Source: Aquabacterium sp. (GTDB lineage Bacteria; Pseudomonadota; Gammaproteobacteria; Burkholderiales; Burkholderiaceae_C). From it: a stretch of 64,000 nucleotides of DNA. Shown in pieces: positions 17,520 to 26,203 of this stretch. The notes beneath the pieces were generated by a model. It had not been told where the DNA came from and searched no databases. It was given only the letters and a program-made list of their open reading frames with translations. The DNA is taken from the NCBI RefSeq assembly GCF_029946005.1, contig NZ_JAQSDR010000030.1, positions 1 to 64,000 on the forward strand. The letters are read 5' to 3'. A program made the translations under genes and the position numbers. Positions within the stretch are counted from its first letter, which is position 1. Every line of letters starts with the position of its first letter.

Positions 17520-19511
17520 ATGACCTTCCTGCGCCGCCTCGCCCTGCCCGCCGTCATCGCCTTGCTGGTGACGGCGCCCGCCTCCATGGCCCTGGCCGCC
17601 GAAGAAGCCGCCCGCGTGATCGTGAAATTCAAGGCAGGCTCTGGGCTCATGCGTGCACAGGCGCAGTCTGCGACACCGCAGCGCGCGGAACATGCCCTGC
17701 CCCTGGGGCAGCGCATCGGCCGCCCCCTGCACGACGGCGCCGGATTGACGAGTCGCGCTCAGGTCATCCTGGCCGATGGCCTCAGCTCGGCCCAACTCGC
17801 CGCCCGGCTCGCGCAGGAATCCGATGTCGAGTACGCGGTGGTGGACCAGAAGCGTTTTCGCCTGGTCGCCCCCAACGACACGCTGTATGGCGACAACCTG
17901 GCGGGCTTCACCCCCACGGCTGGCCAGTGGTACTTGCGCGCCCCCAGCGGCGCCATCCAGTCTTCCATCGATGTGGAGCCCGCCTGGGGCATCACGCAAG
18001 GCAGCACCAGCGTGGTCGTGGCCGTGCTGGACACCGGCGTGCGTTACGACCACCCCGACCTGAGCGGCAACCTGCTGCCCGGTTACGACATGGTCAGCAA
18101 TGTGGGCATGGCCAACGACGGGAATGGCCGTGACGCCGACGCCTCCGACCCGGGCGACTGGATCACCTACGGCGAGACCACGGGCAGCGGCCAGTTCGCG
18201 GGCTGCGGCCGCGATGGCAGCAACAACCTGGCGGCCGAGAACAGCACTTGGCATGGCACGCAGACCACCGGCATCATCGGGGCGCTGACCAACAACGGCA
18301 CCGGCATGGCCAGCGTGGGGCGAACGGTGCAGGTTCTGCCCGTGCGCGTGCTGGGCAAGTGCGGCGGCTACGACTCGGACATCATGGCCGGCATGCTCTG
18401 GGCCGCAGGCATCGGCGTGTCGGGTGTGCCCGCCAACCCCAACCCCGCCAAAGTGATCAACCTGAGCCTGGGCGGCGGCGGCGCCTGCAGCCAGGCTTAC
18501 CGAGACACCCTCAGCCAGTTGACCAACCTGGGCGTGACCGTGGTGGCCTCGGCAGGCAACAGTGGCCTGAGCGTCACGGTGCCCGCCAACTGTCCTGGCG
18601 TCATCGGGGTGGCCGGGCTGCGGCACGCGGGCACCAAGGTGGGCTACTCCGACCTGGGCCCCGAGATCTCCATCAGCGCGCCCGCGGGCAATTGCGTCAA
18701 CACCCTGTCTGGCCAGCCCTGCCTGTACCCCATCCTGACGACGAGCAACGCAGGCACCACCACGCCGATCGCGGCCAGCGCCATCTACACCAACAGCTAC
18801 TACACCTCGCTGGGCACCAGCTTCTCGGCGCCCATGGTGGCGGGCACGGTTGGTTTGATGCTGTCGGTGGACCCCACGCTCACCCCGGCAGCAATCCGCG
18901 CCATCCTGATGGGTTCGGCACGCGCCTTCCCCACCACCGGCGGTGACAACGGTGACGGTGGCAGCACCACCGTGGCGCGTTGCGCCGCGCCTTCGGCCAC
19001 CGAACAGGCCCAGTGCTACTGCACCACGGCTACCTGTGGCGCGGGCATGCTGAACACAGGCGCCGCACTGGCCGCGACCAACGCCGGCTTGCAAGCCCAG
19101 ATCGATTTCTCAAAAACCGGCGCCGTGCCCTCCCAGGCCCTGCCCCTCAGCGGGGCCAACTCCTGGGTGGCCAGCGGTCGGAGCATCGCCTCCTACCAAT
19201 GGACCTTGGTCAATGGTGGCGGCATCGTCACCTCCCTTTCCTCGGCCACGGGCAGCAGCATCTCGGTCACGCCCAGCGCCCTGGGCCGCTTCACCGTGAG
19301 CCTGACCATCACCGATGACCTGAGCGCCACCTCCACCACCGTGCAGACCATCGACGTGGTCACGCCCTCGGTCACCGCCTCGACGTCCAGCGGTGGCGGA
19401 GGCGGCGGCGGTGCTTTGGACGGCATCACCTTGATGGGCCTGCTGATCGCGATCATCGGCGCAGTCGGCCTGGCCAGGCGAGCCCGCCCTCGCGCCTCAC
19501 CAAAGAACTAA
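17520..19511 (+). CDS. Secreted S8 (subtilisin-like) serine protease with C-terminal sorting tail
   Basis: A 663-residue preproprotein: signal peptide (to about residue 27), an inhibitor-like propeptide, then a subtilase domain with D171 (VAVLDTGVRYDHPDL), H245 (STWHGTQTTG) and S436 (LGTSFSAPMVAG). A PKD/Ig-like segment follows (about 540-620). The end is tripartite: a run of glycines after Ser, a hydrophobic helix (ITLMGLLIAIIGAVGLA) and an arginine-rich end. This resembles GlyGly-CTERM-type signals processed by rhombosortase. Predicted extracellular or surface protease; divergent from rocD with about 118 bases between. Confidence 0.93.
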   Translation: MTFLRRLALPAVIALLVTAPASMALAAEEAARVIVKFKAGSGLMRAQAQSATPQRAEHALPLGQRIGRPLHDGAGLTSRAQVILADGLSSAQLAARLAQESDVEYAVVDQKRFRLVAPNDTLYGDNLAGFTPTAGQWYLRAPSGAIQSSIDVEPAWGITQGSTSVVVAVLDTGVRYDHPDLSGNLLPGYDMVSNVGMANDGNGRDADASDPGDWITYGETTGSGQFAGCGRDGSNNLAAENSTWHGTQTTGIIGALTNNGTGMASVGRTVQVLPVRVLGKCGGYDSDIMAGMLWAAGIGVSGVPANPNPAKVINLSLGGGGACSQAYRDTLSQLTNLGVTVVASAGNSGLSVTVPANCPGVIGVAGLRHAGTKVGYSDLGPEISISAPAGNCVNTLSGQPCLYPILTTSNAGTTTPIAASAIYTNSYYTSLGTSFSAPMVAGTVGLMLSVDPTLTPAAIRAILMGSARAFPTTGGDNGDGGSTTVARCAAPSATEQAQCYCTTATCGAGMLNTGAALAATNAGLQAQIDFSKTGAVPSQALPLSGANSWVASGRSIASYQWTLVNGGGIVTSLSSATGSSISVTPSALGRFTVSLTITDDLSATSTTVQTIDVVTPSVTASTSSGGGGGGGALDGITLMGLLIAIIGAVGLARRARPRASPKN

Positions 19512-20314
19512 GTCGGCCAGGTCCGCCGGGCCACGCCCTCGTAGCAAACGTCAGCGCACGAGGTCGGGAACAAGGTGCCCGGTGGCTTCTCCACCGCCTC
19601 GACATAGCAAGGCTGCATGCCGGCCAGGAACACCGGGAAGTACAGCAGGTTGTAGTCCCGGGGCGAGAAGCCAAAGTCCGCGCCAAAGGCCGACACCAGT
19701 GCACCGAAGTTCATGCTCAAGGGCTTGCCCACCGATGCCAGGTAACGCTCGACTTCAAAGGCCAAGGTCACATGCGGCCCATCGCCCACGCCCAGCTTGC
19801 GGGCCAGGGTCATGGTCGGCTCGATGCGCTCATCGCGCGAGGCCAGCGGGCGGCCATAACCGGCCAGCTTGCCCTGGTGCTTCAAGTGCCGGTCAATGCA
19901 CTCACCCAGGGACGAGCCCGCCTGCATCTCATCGTGCGTGCGCTTGAAAAAAGCCAAGGCCTTGAACTCATTGCGCCGCCCATAAATGGTCGCCTCGGAC
20001 ACCGCTTGCGCCGCGCTCATGGCCAGGACCGGCGTGGTGCGGGTGGTGCCGCCCAGACCCGCCACGCGGTTGTTCCAGATGCGCGCATCCGGGTAGCTGG
20101 TCCAGACCCAGATGGCTTCCAACACCTGCAATTGCGCGGGCTGCAAACGCCGACCGGTGATACCGAAGGCGCACAGGTCAAACCAACCCATCTTCTCTTC
20201 AAAGCCCGTGTGGAGGTCGTGCCCGCGGAACACCGCGCGCGTGCCCGGAAACGCCGCGCCCACCTTGGTCGTGAGCTTGCCCGCCGCTTGCTGCAACCGT
20301 TCAGGCCCCTTCAT
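19508..20314 (-). CDS. Citrate-synthase-superfamily protein, canonical catalytic residues replaced (B)
   Basis: A 268-residue protein, the size of citryl-CoA lyases rather than of citrate synthase (about 370-430). A hand alignment places YGRRNEF (111-117) against the GPLHGGANEA loop, YGRP (153-156) against GFGHP and MNF (201-203) against NVDF. On this reading the three catalytic residues H264/H305/D362 of citrate synthase become Y111, R155 and N202. The ATG at 20314 overlaps the stop of the preceding gene (ATGA). Databases may call it citryl-CoA lyase; the missing residues make that activity doubtful. It could be a structural or allosteric partner of its neighbour, or have new chemistry. Confidence 0.78.
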   Translation of the reverse strand: MKGPERLQQAAGKLTTKVGAAFPGTRAVFRGHDLHTGFEEKMGWFDLCAFGITGRRLQPAQLQVLEAIWVWTSYPDARIWNNRVAGLGGTTRTTPVLAMSAAQAVSEATIYGRRNEFKALAFFKRTHDEMQAGSSLGECIDRHLKHQGKLAGYGRPLASRDERIEPTMTLARKLGVGDGPHVTLAFEVERYLASVGKPLSMNFGALVSAFGADFGFSPRDYNLLYFPVFLAGMQPCYVEAVEKPPGTLFPTSCADVCYEGVARRTWPT

Positions 20315-21126
20315 GCGGCCTCCTTGCTGGCCAGTGGCGCTGGCTTGGCCGGGTCGTCCTGAAGATCCACCGGGTAGAAGGGAAAGCGCTTGAAGCCATA
20401 ACGCCATTGCTCCAGGGCATGCACCGCCGACCCCGGCAGGCGCAACAAGAGGTGCAGCATCTCGCCCTCTTCGGGGCCAAAACCCAGGTCCACCAAGGCC
20501 GCCGCGGCCACACCGGTCATGGCCAATGGCAAACCAGCTGCCGCCTCCATCGCTGCCAGGTGCGTGCTCAACCAGGGCAGGCAGGTGCCTGTGCTCAAAG
20601 AGGCCAGCACCGTCAAGGCCTGCACCACCACCGTGGGCGTGCGCAAGCCATTGGGGTCAAAGCCGACGGCGTGCTCCTGCACAGGCCACACGTCATCGGG
20701 CAGCACGGGCGGCTGGGCGATGCGTTGCTGCCAGGCATTCAAGTCGGTGCCGCAATCGGCCCAGTCGCGCATGGCCAGGAACACCTCCCGGGCACCACCG
20801 CTTTGCCCGGCCCCCACGGCCAATGCCGCGATCAGGCTGGCCGCGGCCGTCGAGCCGCCCACACCGCCACACATGGCCGCGTGCACCGCCGGATCACGCG
20901 GCCCCGGATTGGCCAAGGCCACCGCCAACGCATCGAACAACTGGGCTTGCTGGGCCGATGGCGCTTCGCCCCGGAACAGCAGGTAGACCATGTCGGCCCA
21001 GCGCGCCCTGCCCAGCATCTGGCCATACACGTCATAGCCGTGGCAATGGGCCGCACGGGTCGCGAAGGGGTTGTCGGCCTCGGGCTCCTCCAGCCAGATG
21101 CGCGTGTGGATGGGCGAGACGCTCAT
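20311..21126 (-). CDS. Citrate-synthase-superfamily protein, canonical catalytic residues replaced (A)
   Basis: A 271-residue relative of the next gene, recognisable by HCHGYDVYGQML, MVYLLFRGEAPS and a GGAREVFLAM helix (compare GYD...YLLLHGELP and HGGANEAVLEML of citrate synthases). The first catalytic histidine is replaced by S109 in QSGGA, and the other canonical His/Asp positions are also not recognisable (hand alignment). It overlaps the upstream ThDP enzyme gene and the downstream paralogue by four bases each, so the three proteins are probably made in fixed ratio and may form a complex. The reaction is unknown. Confidence 0.78.
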   Translation of the reverse strand: MSVSPIHTRIWLEEPEADNPFATRAAHCHGYDVYGQMLGRARWADMVYLLFRGEAPSAQQAQLFDALAVALANPGPRDPAVHAAMCGGVGGSTAAASLIAALAVGAGQSGGAREVFLAMRDWADCGTDLNAWQQRIAQPPVLPDDVWPVQEHAVGFDPNGLRTPTVVVQALTVLASLSTGTCLPWLSTHLAAMEAAAGLPLAMTGVAAAALVDLGFGPEEGEMLHLLLRLPGSAVHALEQWRYGFKRFPFYPVDLQDDPAKPAPLASKEAA

Positions 21127-23003
21127 GGCGCGGTATCCAGCGTTTGCATGCGCAAGCCCATGGGCGGCACCTCTTCAGGGTCGATGCGAACGTCCAGCAA
21201 GGTGGGCCCCTTGCGGTTCAGGATCTCAGCCATGTCCAGGTCATTGAAGTCTTGCGGCGATCGGATCACATGGCCCGTGATGCCCATGGACTGCGCCATC
21301 AGGCTGAAATCAACTTGTGGCAACTCGAAGGCGATCTGCTCAGCCCCTGCCAGCCTCTGCCCATGCTTGACCATGCCCAGCGCCGCGTCATTGAGCACCA
21401 CGAAAATCACGGTCAACTGCTCTTGGGCCGCGACGGTGATCTCCTGACCGTTCATGAGGTAACTGCCATCACCCGTGATGCACACCACCGGGTAGTCCGG
21501 ATTGCCCCGGGCGATGCCCACGGCCGCACCAATGGCCCAACCCATGGGCGCAAAGTCCATCAGTACGCGCAACCAGCCGGCATGGTCCAGGCGGCGCTCG
21601 CCGCGGCGCGATGGCGTGTGCATGGTCGGCGAGTTGGCCGCTGGCATCGTCATGCCCGGCACCAGGCCCATGCGGCGGTTGCGCAACTCCAGGTAATGGA
21701 TGGACCAGGCTGTGCTGTTGCCCGCATCGGCGATGAAACGCGTGGTGGGCGGAAAGCGATTCGACAACTCGGTCATCAGGCGCTGCGGTTTGATGGGCGA
21801 ACTCATGTCCTCGCGCTTGTCGGGTGTCCTCACAACGACCTCGGCCACGTCGGTGTGCACACGCGAAGGCTTCCAGGGCAGGCCCAGCGCGGCTTGCTCG
21901 ATGTGCATCACGTCCAGCAAGCGCTCGAACACCGAACGGATGCGGCCGCGCACGTGCTGCTGCGCCATCGGCGAGCGCATCAGGTGCTCATCGTTCGAAT
22001 CGATGTGGACCAGGTGGTGGTTCAAGACGCTGGCGCTCCAGGCACCGCTGGTCCACTCGCCCAGGCTGGTGCCAATGGCCAAAGTCAAGCTGACCCCATC
22101 GCTCAAAGCCTGGTGCGCCGACTGGTGCCCGGCAAAACCGAACACGCCGCGGTACAGGTAATGGTGCGGGTTGATCAAGCCCTTCGCATCGGGCGTGGTC
22201 ACGAAGCACGAATCCGTCAACTCGGCAAAATGCATGATCGCGTCGATGGCCTCGCCGCAACCGCCACCCACGATGAGCACTGTCTTGCGGCTGCGTTGCA
22301 CCGCCTCGAACAAGGTGTGGATGGCATCCTCGTCGATCAAGGACGGCTTGACCAGCAAACGCTTGAGGTGCTGGGGCGACAGACGCTGCTCGACCTGGCT
22401 GCGCAACAGGTCCACCGGGATCGACAAATGCACCGGTCCATGCGGGGGCTGCGAGGCACGGATCAAGGCGCTGACCAGCTTGTTCTCCAACTGGTCCGCG
22501 TGCGAGACCAGCGTGTTGTAGCGGGTGCAATGCTGAAGCATGCCCACCGTGTTGACTCCCGTGCAGGAGGACTCCTGCAGCGCGCGCTTGCCAAACAAGG
22601 GCAGTGAGGGTTGACCCGTGATCGCCAGCATGGGCACACTGTTGTCAAAAGCACACGCGATGCCGGTCAACAGATTGGTCGCGCCAGGGCCTGATGTCGC
22701 GCAACACACCCCCAAGCGCCCGGTCTCGCGGGCATAGCCATCGGCCATGAAGGCTGCGCCGGCTTCATGCCGGGCCAACACCGGCCTGGGCCCGCCGCGC
22801 CGACTGCTGACCGCCAGTGCGTTGTACAAAGGCTCAATCGCACCGCCAGGCACCCCGAACACATACTCCACGCCCAGGGCTTCAAGGTAAGAGACGATGA
22901 GGCTCGCCGCCTCGACGGACGTGGACGGGTGGTCCGCACGGGATACAACTGCTGATGGGATCACGGTGTCAATCCAAACCACGCCAACCCCAAGTCCAAC
23001 CAC
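21123..23003 (-). CDS. ThDP-dependent enzyme, acetolactate synthase-like
   Basis: A 626-residue ThDP-family enzyme with all three domains: PYR domain with catalytic E80 (ARHEAGAAFMADGYAR), central domain (VLIVGGGCGEA) and PP domain with the cofactor motif GDGSYLMN. Typical reactions are decarboxylation of a 2-oxo acid followed by carboligation. The partners are two citrate-synthase-fold proteins rather than the ilvN regulatory subunit, and no ilvC is nearby, so it is unlikely to be the biosynthetic acetolactate synthase. The start is uncertain: GTG at 23003, with another in-frame GTG at 22964. Confidence 0.85.
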   Translation of the reverse strand: MVGLGVGVVWIDTVIPSAVVSRADHPSTSVEAASLIVSYLEALGVEYVFGVPGGAIEPLYNALAVSSRRGGPRPVLARHEAGAAFMADGYARETGRLGVCCATSGPGATNLLTGIACAFDNSVPMLAITGQPSLPLFGKRALQESSCTGVNTVGMLQHCTRYNTLVSHADQLENKLVSALIRASQPPHGPVHLSIPVDLLRSQVEQRLSPQHLKRLLVKPSLIDEDAIHTLFEAVQRSRKTVLIVGGGCGEAIDAIMHFAELTDSCFVTTPDAKGLINPHHYLYRGVFGFAGHQSAHQALSDGVSLTLAIGTSLGEWTSGAWSASVLNHHLVHIDSNDEHLMRSPMAQQHVRGRIRSVFERLLDVMHIEQAALGLPWKPSRVHTDVAEVVVRTPDKREDMSSPIKPQRLMTELSNRFPPTTRFIADAGNSTAWSIHYLELRNRRMGLVPGMTMPAANSPTMHTPSRRGERRLDHAGWLRVLMDFAPMGWAIGAAVGIARGNPDYPVVCITGDGSYLMNGQEITVAAQEQLTVIFVVLNDAALGMVKHGQRLAGAEQIAFELPQVDFSLMAQSMGITGHVIRSPQDFNDLDMAEILNRKGPTLLDVRIDPEEVPPMGLRMQTLDTAP

Positions 23004-23187
23004 TGAAAGCGGCGGCGTGTAACAAAATGATACTTAGCCAGTTCCGTGCCGTCATCCCCCTCGTCAAGGGTCATACCCCGAGATAAGTGGCCGCGATATC
23101 CCGATATCCACCACATGGGTACCGCCAATCGCGAAACACTGGGTAAGCTATCGCATCCGGTCAAGCTCCGAATGGAGGACATCAGCT

Positions 23188-24150
23188 TTGCTTGCATGCC
23201 GTGCATTTTGGGTGGCCGTGCGTTGGGTGACATTGGCAGTCATGGTGGGGCAGTCGCCTCTGGCGCATGCCGCGTCAGACGAGGCTGCGCGCTCCATCGC
23301 GGTGATCTACCCTGACATCGGCGAGCCCTACCGCAGCGTGTTCTCCACCATCATCGGCGGCATCGAAGACCAGACCAAAAGCCGCATCGCGAGCTTCCCG
23401 GTGGGGGCTAACCCCAACACCCAGGACCTGTCCAACGAGTTGCGCCGCCGCGACATCCGCGCCGTGATCGCTCTGGGCCGCAACGGCCTCAAAGTGGCCA
23501 CGAGCCTGGACCGCACCCTGGGCATCGTCGCAGGGGGCGTGCTGTCGGTGCCCGAATCCGATGCGCAAAACCTGTCGGTGCACAGCTTGGCTCCCGACCC
23601 CGCCTTGCTCTTCGCCAAACTGAAAACGCTGGTCCCGTCGGCCCGGCGTGTGATCGTGGTTTACGACCCGCGCCAGAACGCCTGGCTGATCAAACTGGCG
23701 CGCGAGGCCGCCAAGTCGCAAGGCCTGGAGCTGCAGGCCTTTGAGGCCGAAGACCTCAAGACCGCGACCCGCCAATACCAGGACAGCCTGAGTTCGGCCG
23801 ACCCCAAACGTGATGTGCTGTGGCTGCCGCAAGACTCCACCACGGTGGATGAAACCGCCGTGCTGCCCCTGGTACTGCAAGAAGCCTGGAACCGCAACCT
23901 GGCCGTCTTTTCCAGCAGCGCCGCGCATGTCAAGCGCGGCGCGTTGTTTTCGCTTTACCCCAACAACGTTGAACTCGGCAAAGCACTGGCCGGTTGGGCG
24001 ATGGGGTATGTCTCTTCCGGCACCGCCATTCGCGGTGTACGGCCCTTGAAGGAAGTGCTGGTGGCGGTGAACACACGAACCGCCAATCACCTGGGCATCA
24101 ACCTGAATGCCTTGCAACAGCGCTTTGACATGGTCTTCCCGGAGCCCTGA
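23188..24150 (+). CDS. Periplasmic ABC-type substrate-binding protein (ABC_sub_bind family)
   Basis: A 320-residue protein with a signal peptide (cleavage near AHA-ASD) and a two-lobed periplasmic-binding fold of the pfam04392 type (SIAVIYPDIGEPYRSV, RAVIALGRNGLKVA, RRVIVVYDPRQNAWL). I chose the TTG at 23188 because GGAGG lies eight bases upstream. No permease or ATPase gene is nearby. Its stop lies at the start of a hybrid histidine kinase gene, so it probably delivers a ligand signal to the kinase's periplasmic domain (inference). Confidence 0.82.
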   Translation: MLACRAFWVAVRWVTLAVMVGQSPLAHAASDEAARSIAVIYPDIGEPYRSVFSTIIGGIEDQTKSRIASFPVGANPNTQDLSNELRRRDIRAVIALGRNGLKVATSLDRTLGIVAGGVLSVPESDAQNLSVHSLAPDPALLFAKLKTLVPSARRVIVVYDPRQNAWLIKLAREAAKSQGLELQAFEAEDLKTATRQYQDSLSSADPKRDVLWLPQDSTTVDETAVLPLVLQEAWNRNLAVFSSSAAHVKRGALFSLYPNNVELGKALAGWAMGYVSSGTAIRGVRPLKEVLVAVNTRTANHLGINLNALQQRFDMVFPEP

Positions 24151-24151
24151 C

Positions 24152-26203
24152 ATGAACAGTCACACTCAACCGTTGTTCATTGAGCGCAGACTTTCAGGTT
24201 TTCTGCGCCAGATGACCTTTCAACGCCAGCTCAGCATCGCCGTCATCATCGGCGTGATCTGCATGGCCTTGTTCTCGTCCATGGCCAGCTCATGGCAAGG
24301 CAGCCGCCAGATCCGCGACACGCTGATGCGCCAGAGCATGAGCATCGCCACCAGCCTGGCCACGCAAAGCACGCTGGCACTGCTGTACGCCTCGGCCGAC
24401 AATGCCCACGATGCGGTCAACGCCACGCTGGCCTACCCCGATGTGCTGCGCGTTGAAATCCGCACCAGCGATGGCGGTGTGCTGCTCTCCAAAGGCAAGG
24501 CGGGCACCGAATCTGCCACCAAGGCCCTGCCCTCGCCGCCCCCGCGGGAGGCCTACCTGGAGGCTGAAACCGAAGACACCTGGCAGTTCATCGCGCCGGT
24601 GTGGACCAAACCGGCCGCCTCCCCCTTCGATGTCGAGCCCCCCGCCACCGAGTTCCTCGGGCAGGTGCGCCTGGTGCACAGCAAGGCCACGCTGACGCGC
24701 ATGATGGCCAATATCTTCTTCGTGAACCTGGCCAGCTCGTTTTTCTTCGCGGCGCTGTTCCTGATCGGGATCCGCTTCCTGGCCACACGCATCACCCGGC
24801 CTTTGAACAGCCTGTCCAAGGCAATGGCCCGCACCGAACGGGGGGAAGCCGATGTGCGCGCGGAGGTTGATGGCCCGCAGGACATCCAGGCCATGGCCCA
24901 GGCCTTCAACCGCATGAGCTCGGTGCTGCAAGAGCGCGGCGAAGAAGTGCAACGCCATCGTGAGCACCTGGAGGACCTGGTCCGCGACCGCACCGCCGAG
25001 TTGCGGACGGCCAAAGAGCGCGCCGAGATCGCCAACGACGCCAAGAGCGCCTTCCTGGCCCGCATGAGCCACGAGTTGCGCACCCCGCTCAACGCCATCA
25101 TGGGTTACGCGCAGATCCTCAAGATGGACAAGACGCTCACCGAGCGCCAGGTCGTGGGCCTGAACACCATCCACAACAGCGGTGAGCACCTGCTGCTGCT
25201 CATCATCGACATCCTCGACCTGTCCCGCATCGAGGCCGGCAAGACCGAGCTGTACCCCCACACCGTCCATCCTCCGTCCTTCCTCAGCGGACTGGTCGAC
25301 ATCATCCGCATCAAGGCCGAAGAAAAGGCACTTCGCTTCGATTTCGAATGCGCGCCAGACCTGCCCGCCGCCGTGGAAGTCGATGAGAAGCGCTTGCGCC
25401 AGGTGCTGCTCAACCTCTTGAGCAACGCGGTCAAGTTCACCGAAGCGGGCCAGGTGCGACTGGGCGTCACCGTGGTGAACCGCGATGCCCGGGCTCAACA
25501 GATCCGCCTGCGCTTTGAAGTGCAAGACACCGGCACCGGCATCCGGGGCAGTGAGCTGCAGCGCATCTTCGAGCCGTTTGAGCAAGCCGGCGACGCCCGC
25601 AGCCGCTCAGGCGGCACGGGTCTGGGGCTGGCCATCAGCCGCCAGCTGGTGCGACTGATGGGCGGTGAGGTGCACGTTGACAGCCAGGATGGCATCGGCA
25701 GCCTGTTCTGGTTCGAGTTGACCCTGCCCTGGGTGGACCCCGCCCCCGGCAATGGCTCCGCCGTGCCCCCCTTGCCGACTGTCACCGGCTACCTCGGCCC
25801 ACGGCGCAAGGTGCTGATTGCCGACGACGTGCCCGCCAACCGCACCATGCTGATCGACTTGCTCAGGCCGCTGGGTTTCGACACGGTGGAAGCCAACAAT
25901 GGTCAGGCCGCCCTTGACCAGGTGCAAAGTGCTGCGCCCGATGTAATCCTGATGGACCTGTCCATGCCAGTGATGGATGGCCTGGAGGCGATCCGTCAGC
26001 TAAGGAAGTCGCCGACCAGCCAGTCCTTGCCAATCATTGCGCTGTCGGCCAATGCGTCCAACTCGGACCGCACCCAGGCCATGCAGGCCGGTGCCAATGG
26101 CTTCATGACCAAACCTTTTGAACGGGCCATCCTCCTGGCGCAATTGAGCGCTCACCTGAACCTGAGCTGGACTGCCGACGCGTCGGCCGCCGATCCGCAT
26201 TGA
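24152..26203 (+). CDS. Hybrid sensor histidine kinase
   Basis: A 683-residue inner-membrane kinase. Order: TM1 (about 28-48), a periplasmic CHASE8-like domain, TM2 (about 190-215), HAMP, coiled coil, HisKA with H307 (RMSHELRTPLNAIMGY), HATPase (NLLSNAVKFTE; DTGTGI; GTGLGLAIS) and a C-terminal receiver with D602 (ILMDLSMPVMDG) and KPF lysine. There is no HPt or output domain, so an external phosphotransfer partner is needed. It follows the substrate-binding protein gene with only one base between stop and start, and is convergent with a TonB receptor gene. Confidence 0.93.
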   Translation: MNSHTQPLFIERRLSGFLRQMTFQRQLSIAVIIGVICMALFSSMASSWQGSRQIRDTLMRQSMSIATSLATQSTLALLYASADNAHDAVNATLAYPDVLRVEIRTSDGGVLLSKGKAGTESATKALPSPPPREAYLEAETEDTWQFIAPVWTKPAASPFDVEPPATEFLGQVRLVHSKATLTRMMANIFFVNLASSFFFAALFLIGIRFLATRITRPLNSLSKAMARTERGEADVRAEVDGPQDIQAMAQAFNRMSSVLQERGEEVQRHREHLEDLVRDRTAELRTAKERAEIANDAKSAFLARMSHELRTPLNAIMGYAQILKMDKTLTERQVVGLNTIHNSGEHLLLLIIDILDLSRIEAGKTELYPHTVHPPSFLSGLVDIIRIKAEEKALRFDFECAPDLPAAVEVDEKRLRQVLLNLLSNAVKFTEAGQVRLGVTVVNRDARAQQIRLRFEVQDTGTGIRGSELQRIFEPFEQAGDARSRSGGTGLGLAISRQLVRLMGGEVHVDSQDGIGSLFWFELTLPWVDPAPGNGSAVPPLPTVTGYLGPRRKVLIADDVPANRTMLIDLLRPLGFDTVEANNGQAALDQVQSAAPDVILMDLSMPVMDGLEAIRQLRKSPTSQSLPIIALSANASNSDRTQAMQAGANGFMTKPFERAILLAQLSAHLNLSWTADASAADPH

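Noticed and set aside
17331-19094. Long minus-strand frame across the subtilase
   Set aside because: Repetitive Ala/Gly/Arg/His composition, no motifs; the plus-strand subtilase with an intact triad explains the region.
19508-21126. The two citrate-synthase-like genes as one frameshifted gene
   Set aside because: Each has its own start, length near 270 residues and its own equivalent of the HGGA region; they overlap by ATGA and so look like coupled paralogues rather than a broken gene.
20526-22607. 693-codon plus-strand frame across the ThDP operon
   Set aside because: Antisense to three motif-bearing, translationally coupled genes; low-complexity Arg/His/Pro/Gln translation.
23095-23108. 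GATATC-CC-GATATC double motif as an operator of the ThDP operon or binding-protein gene
   Set aside because: Two identical six-base palindromes are too little evidence; no known regulator site matches and a chance occurrence is plausible.
23188-26203. A conventional ABC importer
   Set aside because: Neither permease nor ATPase is encoded next to the binding protein; the neighbouring gene is a kinase.
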